DNA of 24,208 nt from UBA1413 sp964461455 (GCA_964461455.1 CAYWUJ010000035.1:1-24208), one strand, 5' to 3'. Numbered from the stretch's first letter, positions 1-8,398 are shown. A program made the numbers and translations. The notes: a model not told the origin generated them from the sequence alone.

Positions 1-2039
1 TGGCCGGCGCCGCCGCCCTCTTCACCCTGAACCACTGGAGCCTCTTTTACGCCGACAAACTGATGCCCGACGTCACCGTCGCCTTTTTCGTGACCGCCGC
101 CATCCTTATATATTACAAGATATTTCATGCACCAGGAGCACCCGGGAAAATAACCGGATCGCCTCCTTTGGCAGCCGGTGCCAACACTTACAATCGGGTA
201 CAAACAGCTGAATCTCCTGCGTCAAGCGATGCAAACACTTATAAGCAAATACAAGCGACTTTAAGCGATTACAAGGAAGTTTCCGGAATTTCTGCAGGCG
301 TCAGGGCTCACCGGCAGGAGCTGCTTTATGGCGTGGCCCTGGCTCTCCTGCTGCTGGGGGCCTTCCTTTCCAAAGAGACGATCATTTTGGTGGTCCCCCT
401 GCTGGGCTGGTGGGCCGTGCGCGACCTCATCACCCGCCGGCGACTGCGCTTCTGGGGAACCGCCCTGATCACAGGAATCCTCCTGCTGGCAGGCAATTTC
501 CTGCTCACAGACCTCCTCGCCGGCAATCCCGCCGCCCGCTGGCACGCCCTCCTCGATAACCACTATGTCAGCTTCTGCGATTACGCCTCCCAGCCGCCCC
601 GGGAACTCCTCCTCCGCATATCTACCGGACTCATCACCGACCTCTCCCACCAGGGAATGATGGCCGGGGTGATCCTCACCCTGCCAGCGCTCTTCCTTTG
701 GCGCAGACACAATAACAACAATTACAGCAACAACGGCAACGACAACGATAATTGCAACAATAACACCCCAGCTCTCCGCTTTTTCACCTCCACCGCGATG
801 ATCCTCCTGCTCTCGGCCAATTTCATGACCATCACCCCCTGGGCATACAACCCCATGTGCCTTGACCCCCGCCACTACCTCTTTCTCATTCCCGTCTTTG
901 CCATCAGCGGGGCACTCTCCCTGGAATCCTTCCTCCGTCACCGTACCTACTGGACCATCACCCTGGTCCTCACCCTCCTCTTTGCCCTGCTGATCGTCCC
1001 CCTCAAAAGCATGAACCTCTCCGAACAGCTCCTCCCCCTGGCAGGGTTCGAACTGCTCATGCTTCTCCTCCTCTTCTTCCGGAGAAAACACGATGTCAGC
1101 TCCACACCCCGATGGCTCCTTCCACTGGCCATCCTGCTCCTGATGGCCGTGATGGCCGTCAAACCGCTCCGTTTTGCCCGCTATGCCCAAAGGGTGGACT
1201 ATGCCGGACAGAAAGCGTTTGTCATGCAACATCTCCTTGCAGGAAACTATAACTGGGTGATCACCGACGATGTACAGAAGCGGCTGATCCGCTATTACCA
1301 GGGTTTCAGGGCAGCCTCCCCGGAACCCCTCAACTGGGAAGAAGCCACCCTCCTCCCCGATGACGACACCGTACGCATGGCCCTGCTCACCAATCCCTAT
1401 ACCGCCACCCTGAGTGGCGAAAGACCGGGCCGGGATCCCTGGTTTGCCACCCATCCCCAGCAGGTGGCCGTCAAATCGGCAGAACATGAAAAGCTGAATC
1501 TGGCCCTCTACACCACCCGGGGATGGCACAATCCCCGCGTCGTGGCCACCAGCAGCCACAACTATGAGAGGGAGGATCCCCGCTGGAACGGGGGAAGGGT
1601 AAGTAACGGGGAAAGGGATTCTTCCCGGAATTCAGGCGACAACCTGACGGACAGCACGACCCGGTACGACCACCCCGAAGAGTATTCCGCCACCTTCCGC
1701 ATTCCCGTCGATTCCCTGGCTTTGCCTGCCGATGGTGTCCTTCTGGTGACCTGCAGGCTGCACGTGCGCACCCCGGCCCCGACCGAAGCGGTGGTGGTAA
1801 TTTCCGTTCCGGGGAAAGAAGAAAAGGAGGTATGGCAGGGATTTCCCGTGTTTCCGCAGGTCAGGGCCTTCGACGTATGGAGTCCGGTGACCGTCCACGC
1901 CCTGATAGAGGCCGGACAAATGGCTCCGGGGGCCGCGCTGACGGTTTACCTGTGGAACCTCAACCGCGATGATATTTACATCGACGACTGGGAGATCATC
2001 CTGGCAGCGATCCAATCCCCCACTTCCGTGGTAGAGTAA
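1..2039 (+). CDS. GT39/ArnT-like membrane glycosyltransferase, 5' end outside the window
   Basis: The frame is open from the first complete codon at position 3, so the start lies upstream and the ATG at 63 is internal. The visible N-terminal part reads as hydrophobic segments with the patch FYADKLMPDVTVAFF, which resembles the first periplasmic loop of GT39/PMT-type lipid-linked sugar transferases with its acidic residue. Several further membrane segments follow up to about nt 1180. A soluble C-terminal region of about 280 residues comes next and ends in a beta-rich stretch that could be a small sugar-binding domain. The family transfers sugars from polyprenyl phosphate on the outer face of the inner membrane; the substrate here is unknown. 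Two hydrophilic insertions interrupt the membrane domain, around nt 130-310 and 711-764, and a third lies near nt 1560-1660. The last 64 nt overlap leuB on the other strand. Confidence 0.6.
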   Translation, partial: AGAAALFTLNHWSLFYADKLMPDVTVAFFVTAAILIYYKIFHAPGAPGKITGSPPLAAGANTYNRVQTAESPASSDANTYKQIQATLSDYKEVSGISAGVRAHRQELLYGVALALLLLGAFLSKETIILVVPLLGWWAVRDLITRRRLRFWGTALITGILLLAGNFLLTDLLAGNPAARWHALLDNHYVSFCDYASQPPRELLLRISTGLITDLSHQGMMAGVILTLPALFLWRRHNNNNYSNNGNDNDNCNNNTPALRFFTSTAMILLLSANFMTITPWAYNPMCLDPRHYLFLIPVFAISGALSLESFLRHRTYWTITLVLTLLFALLIVPLKSMNLSEQLLPLAGFELLMLLLLFFRRKHDVSSTPRWLLPLAILLLMAVMAVKPLRFARYAQRVDYAGQKAFVMQHLLAGNYNWVITDDVQKRLIRYYQGFRAASPEPLNWEEATLLPDDDTVRMALLTNPYTATLSGERPGRDPWFATHPQQVAVKSAEHEKLNLALYTTRGWHNPRVVATSSHNYEREDPRWNGGRVSNGERDSSRNSGDNLTDSTTRYDHPEEYSATFRIPVDSLALPADGVLLVTCRLHVRTPAPTEAVVVISVPGKEEKEVWQGFPVFPQVRAFDVWSPVTVHALIEAGQMAPGAALTVYLWNLNRDDIYIDDWEIILAAIQSPTSVVE
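130..310 (+). repeat. AT-richer low-complexity insertion inside the glycosyltransferase gene
   Basis: This stretch encodes a hydrophilic, Pro/Ala/Ser/Thr/Gln-rich segment between two membrane helices. It contains two related copies, ANTYNRVQTAESPASSD and ANTYKQIQATLSDYKEV. At DNA level it has fewer G and C than the flanking gene and uses repeated 'cttacaa/cttataa' and 'aagcga' words, much like the spacer repeats elsewhere in the window. It stays in frame and has no stop codon. Confidence 0.5.
711..764 (+). repeat. AAC/AAT triplet tract encoding an asparagine-rich run
   Basis: Eighteen consecutive codons are mostly AAC or AAT and encode NNNNYSNNGNDNDNCNNN, with 11 Asn. The tract follows a basic RRH just after a membrane segment, so it should lie in a loop. 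A trinucleotide microsatellite of this kind can change length without breaking the frame. Confidence 0.75.
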
Positions 2040-3055
2040 GCTTTCTCCCCCTCTCCGGCGATGTCCCCGGTGACGACCCCCTCTTCCAGGGAGGCATTCA
2101 CGGCATCACGGATGGCGCGGCCCTCTTCCGGCAGGGAAAAGGCATATTCGAACATCATGGCGGCAGAGAGGATGGCAGCCACCGGATTGGCGATGTTCTT
2201 CCCGGCAGCCTGGGGCCACGAACCATGAATGGGCTCAAAGACCGACGTGTGAATTCCTATCGACGCCGAGGGCAGTAACCCCATCGAGCCGGTGATGACG
2301 CTGGCTTCATCGGTGAGGATATCGCCGAACATATTCTCGGTGACCAGCACGTCAAAATTGCGGGGCCACTGGATGATCTGCATGGCCGCATTGTCCACGA
2401 ACATATATTCGGTGGTCACTTCAGGCCACGCCGGCGCCATCTCACGGGCCACCTCCCGCCAAAGACGGGAAGTCTCCAGGATGTTGGCCTTGTCGACCAC
2501 CGTCAGCTTTTTTTTCCGTTTCATGGCGAACTCAAAGGCGAGCTTCAGGATGCGTTCGATCTCCTCCCGCGTGTAGGTGCAGGTGTCAAAGGCCGTACGC
2601 CCCTCATCACGGCGGCCCCGCTCCCCGAAATAAATGCCTCCGGTCAGCTCTCTGATGCAGACGAAACCGGCTCCTTCGACCAGTTCGCGACGCAGGGGGG
2701 ACTTGTGCAGCAACGAGGGAAAGGTCTCCACCGGCCTGATGTTGGCATAGAGGCCCAGCCCCTTGCGCATCCGCAGAAGCCCCTGTTCCGGCCGTACCGT
2801 AGCTTTGGGGTCGTTGTCAAACCGGGGATCCCCGATGGCGCCGAAAAGAACGGCGTCGGAGTCCATGCACAGACGGTGGGTCTCGTCAGGATAGGGATCC
2901 CCGAACCGGTCAATGGCGGCTGCCCCCACCCACCCCGGAGTGAACACCGCCTCATGGCCATACCTGCGGCATACCGCCTCCACACTTTTTACAGCCTGGG
3001 CCGTAACCTCGGGACCGATGCCGTCACCGGGAAGAAGAGCTATCCTGAATTTCAT
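1976..3055 (-). CDS. leuB: 3-isopropylmalate dehydrogenase
   Basis: Catalyses NAD-dependent oxidation and decarboxylation of 3-isopropylmalate to 4-methyl-2-oxopentanoate in leucine synthesis. In a citramalate pathway the same enzyme would convert 3-methylmalate to 2-oxobutyrate. The 359-residue length is normal for the family. Visible motifs are the N-terminal LLPGDGIGPEVT, the metal and substrate segment around VDNAAMQI, VTENMFGDILTDEAS, and the cofactor-loop region EPIHGSWPQAAGKNIANP. It is the last gene of the ilv-leu operon. Only 6 nt separate it from the upstream cimA stop, which suggests coupled translation. Its stop codon lies inside the convergent glycosyltransferase gene, leaving no room for a terminator of its own. 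Confidence 0.97.
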   Translation of the reverse strand: MKFRIALLPGDGIGPEVTAQAVKSVEAVCRRYGHEAVFTPGWVGAAAIDRFGDPYPDETHRLCMDSDAVLFGAIGDPRFDNDPKATVRPEQGLLRMRKGLGLYANIRPVETFPSLLHKSPLRRELVEGAGFVCIRELTGGIYFGERGRRDEGRTAFDTCTYTREEIERILKLAFEFAMKRKKKLTVVDKANILETSRLWREVAREMAPAWPEVTTEYMFVDNAAMQIIQWPRNFDVLVTENMFGDILTDEASVITGSMGLLPSASIGIHTSVFEPIHGSWPQAAGKNIANPVAAILSAAMMFEYAFSLPEEGRAIRDAVNASLEEGVVTGDIAGEGEKAYSTTEVGDWIAARMISQSSM

Positions 3056-3061
3056 AAAATT

Positions 3062-4618
3062 CTATTTCTGCATGAAATTATAATTATTCTCAATCATATT
3101 CAGCATTTTCACCGTGGCCTTGATGGCGGCGGTGGTCTGGTCGGGATCCAGGCCCCTGGTTTTGAACTCCTTGCCGTTCTGCCAGGTGATGACGGTCTCC
3201 ACCAGGGCATCGGTCCGCCCTCCCGGGGGAATCGTCACCACATAGTCCACCAGCAAGGGCAGGGGCTTGCTGAGCTTTCCGTAAATCTTACGCAGGGCAC
3301 GCATAAAAGCGTCGTACTGTCCGTCGCCGGAACTGCTCTCCTCATACTCCACCCCATCGATGGCGATGCTCACCGAAGCCATGGGCTTCAACCCCTTGGC
3401 ATGGGCAATCGAATAGTTACGGATGGTGATCCTCTCCCCGATCGCCTGGGTGCTCAGCACATCGGCCACGATATAGGGAAGGTCCTCGATCGACACATTC
3501 TCCTTTTGGTCTCCCAGCTCAATGATGCGGTCGGTCACCTTCCTGAGCGATTCCGGATCGAGGTCGATACCCAGCTCCTCGAGGTTCTTTTTGATGTTGG
3601 CCTTTCCGGAAGTCTTGCCGAGGGCATACTTGCGGATCCTCCCGAAGCGCTCGGGAAGCAACTCATTGTAATAGAGGTTATTCTTGTTATCCCCGTCGGC
3701 ATGGATCCCGCTGCACTGGGTGAAGACAAACTCGCCGATCAGCGGTTTGTTGGCCGGAATGCGCACCCCCGAGAAGGACTCCACCACCCGTGACACCCGG
3801 TTGAGCATCTGCTCCCTCACGTTGGTCTTCAGCCTGAGGTGATCGGTGGCCGTGGCGATCACGCTGGCCATCGGCACATTGCCCGCCCGTTCCCCCAGTC
3901 CGTTCACCGTGGTGTGCACACAGCGGATGCCGGCCTTGAGCGCCTGGAAGACGTTGCCCACGGCCAGGTCGTAGTCGTTATGGGCGTGGAAGTCAAAAGC
4001 CACCCCGGGATAACTCTCCAGCATCTCCCGGCAGAAGAGGTAGGTCTCGTCAGGATCCAGGATCCCCAGGGTGTCGGGAAGCATAATGCGCGCCACCCCC
4101 TCATCCTTGAGGCCAGCAATCATCTGGTGCACATACTCACGCGAATTGCGCATGCCGTTCGACCAGTCCTCGAGATAAATATTCACCCTGATGCCCATCT
4201 CCCGGGCGCGGGCGATGACCCCCCTGATGTCGGCGAGGTGCTGCTCCGGTGTTTTCCGCAGCTGCTCGGTCACATGGCGGTACGACCCCTTGCAGAGGAG
4301 GTTAATCACCCTTCCCCCGGCGTCGCGGATCCAGTTGAGGGAGACCTCACCATCGACGAATCCCAGGATCTCCACCCTGTCGAGGTACCCCCTGGCAGCC
4401 GCCCAGGCGAGGATTTTCCGGGCTCCCCGGAACTCCCCCTCCGATACGCGGGCCGACGCCACCTCAATGCGGTCGGCCTTCACATCTTCCAGAAGGATAC
4501 GCGCCATCCCCAACTTCTCGACGTCGGAAAAGGCAACCCCTGAGGTCTGCTCCCCGTCACGCAGCGTGGTATCCATGATCAGCAGCAAATCACCACTGCC
4601 GTTATTATCTAACTCCAT
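3062..4618 (-). CDS. cimA: (R)-citramalate synthase type member of the isopropylmalate/homocitrate synthase family
   Basis: This is a 518-residue second synthase, distinct from leuA in the same operon. The TIM-barrel motifs are present: TTLRDGEQ (R20, D21), FDFHAHNDYDL with metal ligands H211 and H213, and NGLGERAGN. The C-terminal third is the LeuA-type dimer/allosteric domain. Its whole length resembles Leptospira interrogans CimA as I remember it, including EIASARVS-like, EILGFVDG, NIYLEDWSNG and ERFGR.R.YALGK blocks. The pyruvate-pocket residues of that enzyme (Leu81, Leu104, Tyr144) correspond to L85, L108 and Y148 here. I infer condensation of pyruvate with acetyl-CoA to citramalate, feeding LeuCD and LeuB for isoleucine. 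Related proteins are often annotated only as isopropylmalate or homocitrate synthase. It lies between leuD and leuB. Confidence 0.8.
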   Translation of the reverse strand: MELDNNGSGDLLLIMDTTLRDGEQTSGVAFSDVEKLGMARILLEDVKADRIEVASARVSEGEFRGARKILAWAAARGYLDRVEILGFVDGEVSLNWIRDAGGRVINLLCKGSYRHVTEQLRKTPEQHLADIRGVIARAREMGIRVNIYLEDWSNGMRNSREYVHQMIAGLKDEGVARIMLPDTLGILDPDETYLFCREMLESYPGVAFDFHAHNDYDLAVGNVFQALKAGIRCVHTTVNGLGERAGNVPMASVIATATDHLRLKTNVREQMLNRVSRVVESFSGVRIPANKPLIGEFVFTQCSGIHADGDNKNNLYYNELLPERFGRIRKYALGKTSGKANIKKNLEELGIDLDPESLRKVTDRIIELGDQKENVSIEDLPYIVADVLSTQAIGERITIRNYSIAHAKGLKPMASVSIAIDGVEYEESSSGDGQYDAFMRALRKIYGKLSKPLPLLVDYVVTIPPGGRTDALVETVITWQNGKEFKTRGLDPDQTTAAIKATVKMLNMIENNYNFMQK

Positions 4619-4740
4619 GCTATCCGTTTATAATCATTTATCTCGCGATGCTTCACCATCTCCTCCCGAAGCTTCACTTCTTCTTCCGTCCCTTCCTCTA
4701 TCTCCTCCGGAACTTCCTCTATCTCCTCCGGAAGCTTCAC
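4609..4740 (-). repeat. leuD-cimA spacer: degenerate 21-nt repeats with an open 43-codon frame
   Basis: Plus-strand unit cttcctctatctcctccggaa occurs twice in perfect tandem (4692-4712 and 4713-4733). Degenerate copies continue to about 4650. On the operon strand the spacer is purine-rich with GGAGGAGATAGAGG cores. A GTG overlapping the leuD stop (TAGTG) opens a 43-codon frame that runs through the whole spacer and stops 10 nt inside cimA. It encodes Glu-rich heptads (LPEEIEE, VPEEIEE, ...). A second frame is also open through the repeats, so coding is unproven. I record it as a repeat with a possible small ORF. Confidence 0.6.
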
Positions 4741-5330
4741 TATCCCCGCTGCTCAAATTCCGTGATCTCCTCCTTCAGGCTCAGGAGGAAGTCAATATCA
4801 TCGAGTCCGTTGATCAGGCACTCCTTTTTGTAGGCGTTGATCTCAAACGGAACCGACTCCCCGGAAGCGACGATGGTGAAGAGTTGCCGGGGCAGGTCCA
4901 CCCTGAACGACGTGTTCGCATCGTATTCGATGGCCGCAAAAATCTTCCCCAGGAAAAGCGGGGGGACCACCACGGGCAGAAGTCCGTTGTTCAGGGCGTT
5001 ATTCCGGAAGATATCGGCGAAAAAGCTGGAGACCACCACCCGGAAGCCGTAGTCATAGAGCGCCCAGGCGGCATGTTCGCGGCTCGAGCCACTGCCGAAA
5101 TTCTTACCCGCCACCAGAATCTTCCCGGAATAGCGGGCATCGTTGAGCACAAACCCCACCCTGGGGTTGCCCTCCCGGTCATAGCGCCAGTCCCGGAACA
5201 GGTTGTCGCCGAAGCCCTTGCGCTCCACCGCCTTCAGAAACCGTGCGGGAATGATCTGGTCGGTATCCACATTTTCATCGGCCAAAGGCACAGCCTGAGA
5301 AACCAGCGTCGTGAATTTATCGTAAGCCAT
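4740..5330 (-). CDS. leuD: 3-isopropylmalate dehydratase small subunit
   Basis: The small (swivel-domain) subunit pairs with LeuC to isomerise 2- to 3-isopropylmalate, and by inference citramalate to 3-methylmalate. The visible family core is NVDTDQIIPARFL near the N-terminus, then GKNFGSGSSREHAAWAL and FADIFRNNALNNGLLPV. I chose the ATG at 5330 (MAYDKFTTLVSQ, 196 residues), which gives the usual family start. An in-frame ATG at 5354 would add eight residues encoded by the spacer repeat. The gene starts 41 nt after the leuC stop. Its stop TAG is followed at once by TGA in the same frame. Confidence 0.96.
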   Translation of the reverse strand: MAYDKFTTLVSQAVPLADENVDTDQIIPARFLKAVERKGFGDNLFRDWRYDREGNPRVGFVLNDARYSGKILVAGKNFGSGSSREHAAWALYDYGFRVVVSSFFADIFRNNALNNGLLPVVVPPLFLGKIFAAIEYDANTSFRVDLPRQLFTIVASGESVPFEINAYKKECLINGLDDIDFLLSLKEEITEFEQRG

Positions 5331-5338
5331 ATTTTTTT

Positions 5339-5375
5339 TCTGATATTCTAACACTCTGATCTTCTGATATTCTAA
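5339..5375 (-). repeat. Two 13-nt direct repeats at the leuC stop
   Basis: The plus-strand word tctgatattctaa occurs at 5339-5351 and 5363-5375, spaced by 24 nt, with a partial 'ctgat' copy between them. The leuC stop codon (5372-5374) lies inside one copy. Related words (cctgatattctgata, tctgatattta) occur in the ilvD-ilvB spacer at 11916-11957. Confidence 0.7.
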
Positions 5376-6778
5376 TCATTCCCCATCATTGCGCGGGGGT
5401 CGGTGAGGACACCGGTCAGGGCAGCGGCGGCAGCGGTAAGCACACTGGCCAGCATGGTGCGTGCTCCGGGGCCCTGACGGCCTTCGAAATTCCGGTTAGA
5501 GGTAGAAACGGCGTATTTACCCTCCGGAATTTTGTCGTCGTTCATGGCCAGACAGGCCGAACATCCTGGCTGGCGAAAGGAAAACCCCGCCTCCTCCAGT
5601 GTAGCCACGATTCCTTCGCGACGGGCTGCCAGTTCCACCTGCCGCGACCCCGGAACGATCCACGCCGTCACTCCCGGGAATTTCTTCTTTCCCCTCACAA
5701 AGGCCGCGAATGCCCGCAGATCTTCAATGCGCCCATTGGTGCAGCTGCCCACGAAGACATAATCCACCTTTTTCCCCAACATCGCCTCGTCCGGACGGAA
5801 ACCCATGTAGTCGAGGGCCTTGAGAAAGGTGGTCCGGTCGGATCCCGAAAACTCCTCTTCTGCGGGGATCCTTCCCGTGATTTCGGTGCCCAGTCCGGGA
5901 TTGGTCCCCCAGGTGATCATGGGGCCGATGTCGGCGGCGTCGAAGCGATACTCCTTGTCAAAGACGGCATCCTCATCGGTAATGAGGGTGCGCCAGCCGG
6001 CCAGAGCCTTCTCCCAGGCCTCCCCCCTGGGGGCGAATTCCCTCCCCCTGACATAGGCGAAGGTGGTCTCGTCGGGAGCGATCAGCCCGCCACGGGCACC
6101 ACTCTCGATGCTGAGGTTACACAGGGTCATCCTCCCCTCCATGGTGAGATTCCTGACCGCCTCCCCGGCATACTCGATGAAATGGCCGGTGCCCCCGGCG
6201 GTGGTGATTTTCGAGATGATATAGAGGGCAATATCCTTGGCCGTCACCCCGCGACCCAGCTGGCCGTCGACGGTAATCCTCATCCTCCCGGGCCGCGGTT
6301 GCAGGATACACTGGCTGGCCAATACCATCTCCACCTCGGTGGTGCCGATGCCAAAGGCCACGGCGCCAAAAGCCCCATGCGTGCTGGTATGGCTGTCGCC
6401 ACAAACAATGGTCATCCCCGGCTGGGTGATCCCCAGTTCCGGACCGATCACATGGACAATGCCATGCCAGGGGTGATTAAGCCCGTACATGGGAATACCA
6501 TGGGCCTTGCAGTTCCGCGAAAGGGTCTCCACCTGGTGCCGCGAAAGCTCCTCCCTGATCTCCAGATGCTGCCCTTCCGTGGGGACATTATGGTCGGGAG
6601 TGGCTACCGTCTTGCCGGGACGGAAGACCTTCAGCCCCCTCTTTTCCAGTCCCAGGAAGGCCACCGGACTGGTCACCTCGTGGATCAGGTGGCGATCAAT
6701 GTACAGCACGTCAGGTCCCCCCTCCACACTGCGCACCACATGCCTCTCCCAAATCTTGTCAAACAGCGTTTTTCCCAT
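5372..6778 (-). CDS. leuC: 3-isopropylmalate dehydratase large subunit
   Basis: The aconitase-family large subunit carries a [4Fe-4S] cluster and, together with LeuD, isomerises isopropylmalate. The 468-residue length matches LeuC. Cluster cysteines are visible at C346 (VGSCTNGR) and at C406 and C409 (QPGCSACLAM). Other family blocks are DRHLIHEVTSP near residue 28, TIVCGDSHTSTHGAFGA near 123 and GARGGLIAPDETTF near 227. The start MGKTLFDKIWERH is the normal LeuC N-terminus. It sits between leuA and leuD in the operon, 67 nt after the leuA stop. Confidence 0.98.
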   Translation of the reverse strand: MGKTLFDKIWERHVVRSVEGGPDVLYIDRHLIHEVTSPVAFLGLEKRGLKVFRPGKTVATPDHNVPTEGQHLEIREELSRHQVETLSRNCKAHGIPMYGLNHPWHGIVHVIGPELGITQPGMTIVCGDSHTSTHGAFGAVAFGIGTTEVEMVLASQCILQPRPGRMRITVDGQLGRGVTAKDIALYIISKITTAGGTGHFIEYAGEAVRNLTMEGRMTLCNLSIESGARGGLIAPDETTFAYVRGREFAPRGEAWEKALAGWRTLITDEDAVFDKEYRFDAADIGPMITWGTNPGLGTEITGRIPAEEEFSGSDRTTFLKALDYMGFRPDEAMLGKKVDYVFVGSCTNGRIEDLRAFAAFVRGKKKFPGVTAWIVPGSRQVELAARREGIVATLEEAGFSFRQPGCSACLAMNDDKIPEGKYAVSTSNRNFEGRQGPGARTMLASVLTAAAAALTGVLTDPRAMMGND

Positions 6779-6823
6779 CTCTGTCTCTTTAATATTTTGA
6801 TCTACCTTTATTTAACATTCCAG

Positions 6824-6842
6824 ACTCCTCACTCCTCACTCC
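6824..6842 (-). repeat. Heptamer tandem repeat after leuA
   Basis: Plus-strand ACTCCTC is repeated with period 7 for 19 nt (2.7 perfect copies). On the operon strand this reads GGAGTGA repeats beginning 3 nt beyond the leuA stop. Each unit contains TGA, and since 7 is not a multiple of 3 the stops fall in successive frames. Confidence 0.75.
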
Positions 6843-6845
6843 GGT

Positions 6846-8354
6846 CTATTCCTCCTTCATCGGCAGTTTGTTCAGGGCATCGAGAAATGCTTCCACCGAG
6901 GCGGTGATGATGTCGGTATGGGCACCGAAACCGTGGTAGATGTTTTTCTCGTACTCGACCTGCATGTGGACTTTCCCCACGTCGTCGCTTCCGCGGGTGA
7001 TGGCCTGGATGAGGAACTCATCGAGGACCACCTGGCGGCGGATGATCTGCTTGACCGCGTTGATGGCGGCATCGACGGGACCGTTGCCCGAAGCGGTGGC
7101 ATCGAATTTCTCGCCGGCGATATCGAGACGGAGGGTGGCCGTGGGAACCAGCGTCTTTCCTGCCACCACCTGAAGAAAGTCGAGTTTGATCCTCTTCTCC
7201 TGGCGGGTGGCGTCACCTACCAGCAAGGCGATGTCGTCATCGCGGATCTCCTTCTTCTTATCGGCCAGTTTCAGAAACTCCTCATAGACCTTTTCCAGCT
7301 TTGGTTTTTCCAGCTTGAAGCCGAGGATTTCGAGGCGGTGGTTCAGGGCCGCGCGCCCGCTGCGGGCCGTCAGCAGGATCGAAGATTCGTTGATGCCCAC
7401 ATCCTGGGGATCCATGATTTCGTAATTCTCGCGATGCTTGAGCACCCCATCCTGATGAATGCCCGAAGAGTGCGCAAAGGCATTCCGTCCCACGATGGCC
7501 TTGTTGGGCTGAACCGGCATGTTCATCAGAGTCGATACCAGCCTGCTGGTCCGGTATATGTTCTGCGTGTTGATGTTGGTATCCACATTCAGCATCTTAT
7601 AACGGCTTTTGAGGATCATCACCACCTCCTCGAGGGAAGTGTTGCCGGCCCTCTCACCGATGCCGTTGATGGTCACCTCGGCCTGCCGGGCCCCGTTCAT
7701 GATCCCCGCAATGGTGTTGGCCGTGGCCATCCCCAAATCATTATGGCAATGCGTGGAAATCACCACCTTATCGATTCCCTTGACGTTTTCGACAAGATAT
7801 CTGATCTTCTCCCCGAATTCGTGGGGCAGACAGTAGCCCGTCGTATCGGGAATATTGACCACCGTGGCCCCGGCCTTGATGACCGCCTCGATCACCCGGG
7901 CCAGGTATTCATTGTCGGAACGGCCGGCATCTTCGGCATAAAACTCCACATCCTCCACCAGCTTCTTGGAATACTTCACCGCCTCAACAGCCCGTTCCAG
8001 GATCTCCTCAGGAGTCGAGTTCAGCTTGTAGTGGATGTGATAGTAAGAGGTGCCGATACCCGTGTGGATCCTCTTTTTCCGGGCATAACGCAAGGCTTCC
8101 GCCGCCACGTCGATGTCCTTCTGTACGGCACGCGTAAGCCCGCAGATCACCGGCCAGGTCACCGCCTTGGAAATCTGCACCACCGATTCAAAATCACCCG
8201 GACTGGAAATCGGGAAGCCCGCTTCGATCACGTCGACCCCCAGCTCCTCGAGAGCCTTCGCCACTTCTATCTTTTCAATGGTATTCAACTGGCAGCCGGG
8301 TACCTGCTCCCCGTCGCGGAGAGTCGTGTCGAAAATAAACAACCTGTCGCTCAT
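6846..8354 (-). CDS. leuA: 2-isopropylmalate synthase
   Basis: Condenses 3-methyl-2-oxobutanoate with acetyl-CoA, the first committed step to leucine. The 502-residue protein has TTLRDGEQVPG near the N-terminus (R13, D14), metal ligands in STHCHNDLGMA (H202, H204), NGIGERAGNTSLEEV, and HSSGIHQDGVLKH. The C-terminal part from about residue 370 is the LeuA dimer/regulatory domain, where leucine feedback binds in characterised members. It differs clearly from the cimA-type paralogue downstream. It follows ilvC by 44 nt and so joins the valine and leucine branches in one transcript. Confidence 0.97.
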   Translation of the reverse strand: MSDRLFIFDTTLRDGEQVPGCQLNTIEKIEVAKALEELGVDVIEAGFPISSPGDFESVVQISKAVTWPVICGLTRAVQKDIDVAAEALRYARKKRIHTGIGTSYYHIHYKLNSTPEEILERAVEAVKYSKKLVEDVEFYAEDAGRSDNEYLARVIEAVIKAGATVVNIPDTTGYCLPHEFGEKIRYLVENVKGIDKVVISTHCHNDLGMATANTIAGIMNGARQAEVTINGIGERAGNTSLEEVVMILKSRYKMLNVDTNINTQNIYRTSRLVSTLMNMPVQPNKAIVGRNAFAHSSGIHQDGVLKHRENYEIMDPQDVGINESSILLTARSGRAALNHRLEILGFKLEKPKLEKVYEEFLKLADKKKEIRDDDIALLVGDATRQEKRIKLDFLQVVAGKTLVPTATLRLDIAGEKFDATASGNGPVDAAINAVKQIIRRQVVLDEFLIQAITRGSDDVGKVHMQVEYEKNIYHGFGAHTDIITASVEAFLDALNKLPMKEE

Positions 8355-8398
8355 CGTATTTTTGGCATTTGTAAATTTACTCTTTTAAAAAGGCGGGC

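Noticed and set aside
261..1559. Long antisense frame (432 codons) opposite the glycosyltransferase
   Set aside because: Gly/Glu/His-rich shadow of a GC-rich gene with no recognisable motif; the plus-strand frame has clear membrane helices. The same applies to long shadows at 6918-8495, 2705-3793, 12945-13859 and 22154-23446.
4648..4833. Plus-strand 61-codon frame in the leuD-cimA spacer
   Set aside because: It is read from the same 21-nt repeats and then from the antisense of leuD; it has no promoter and no family resemblance.
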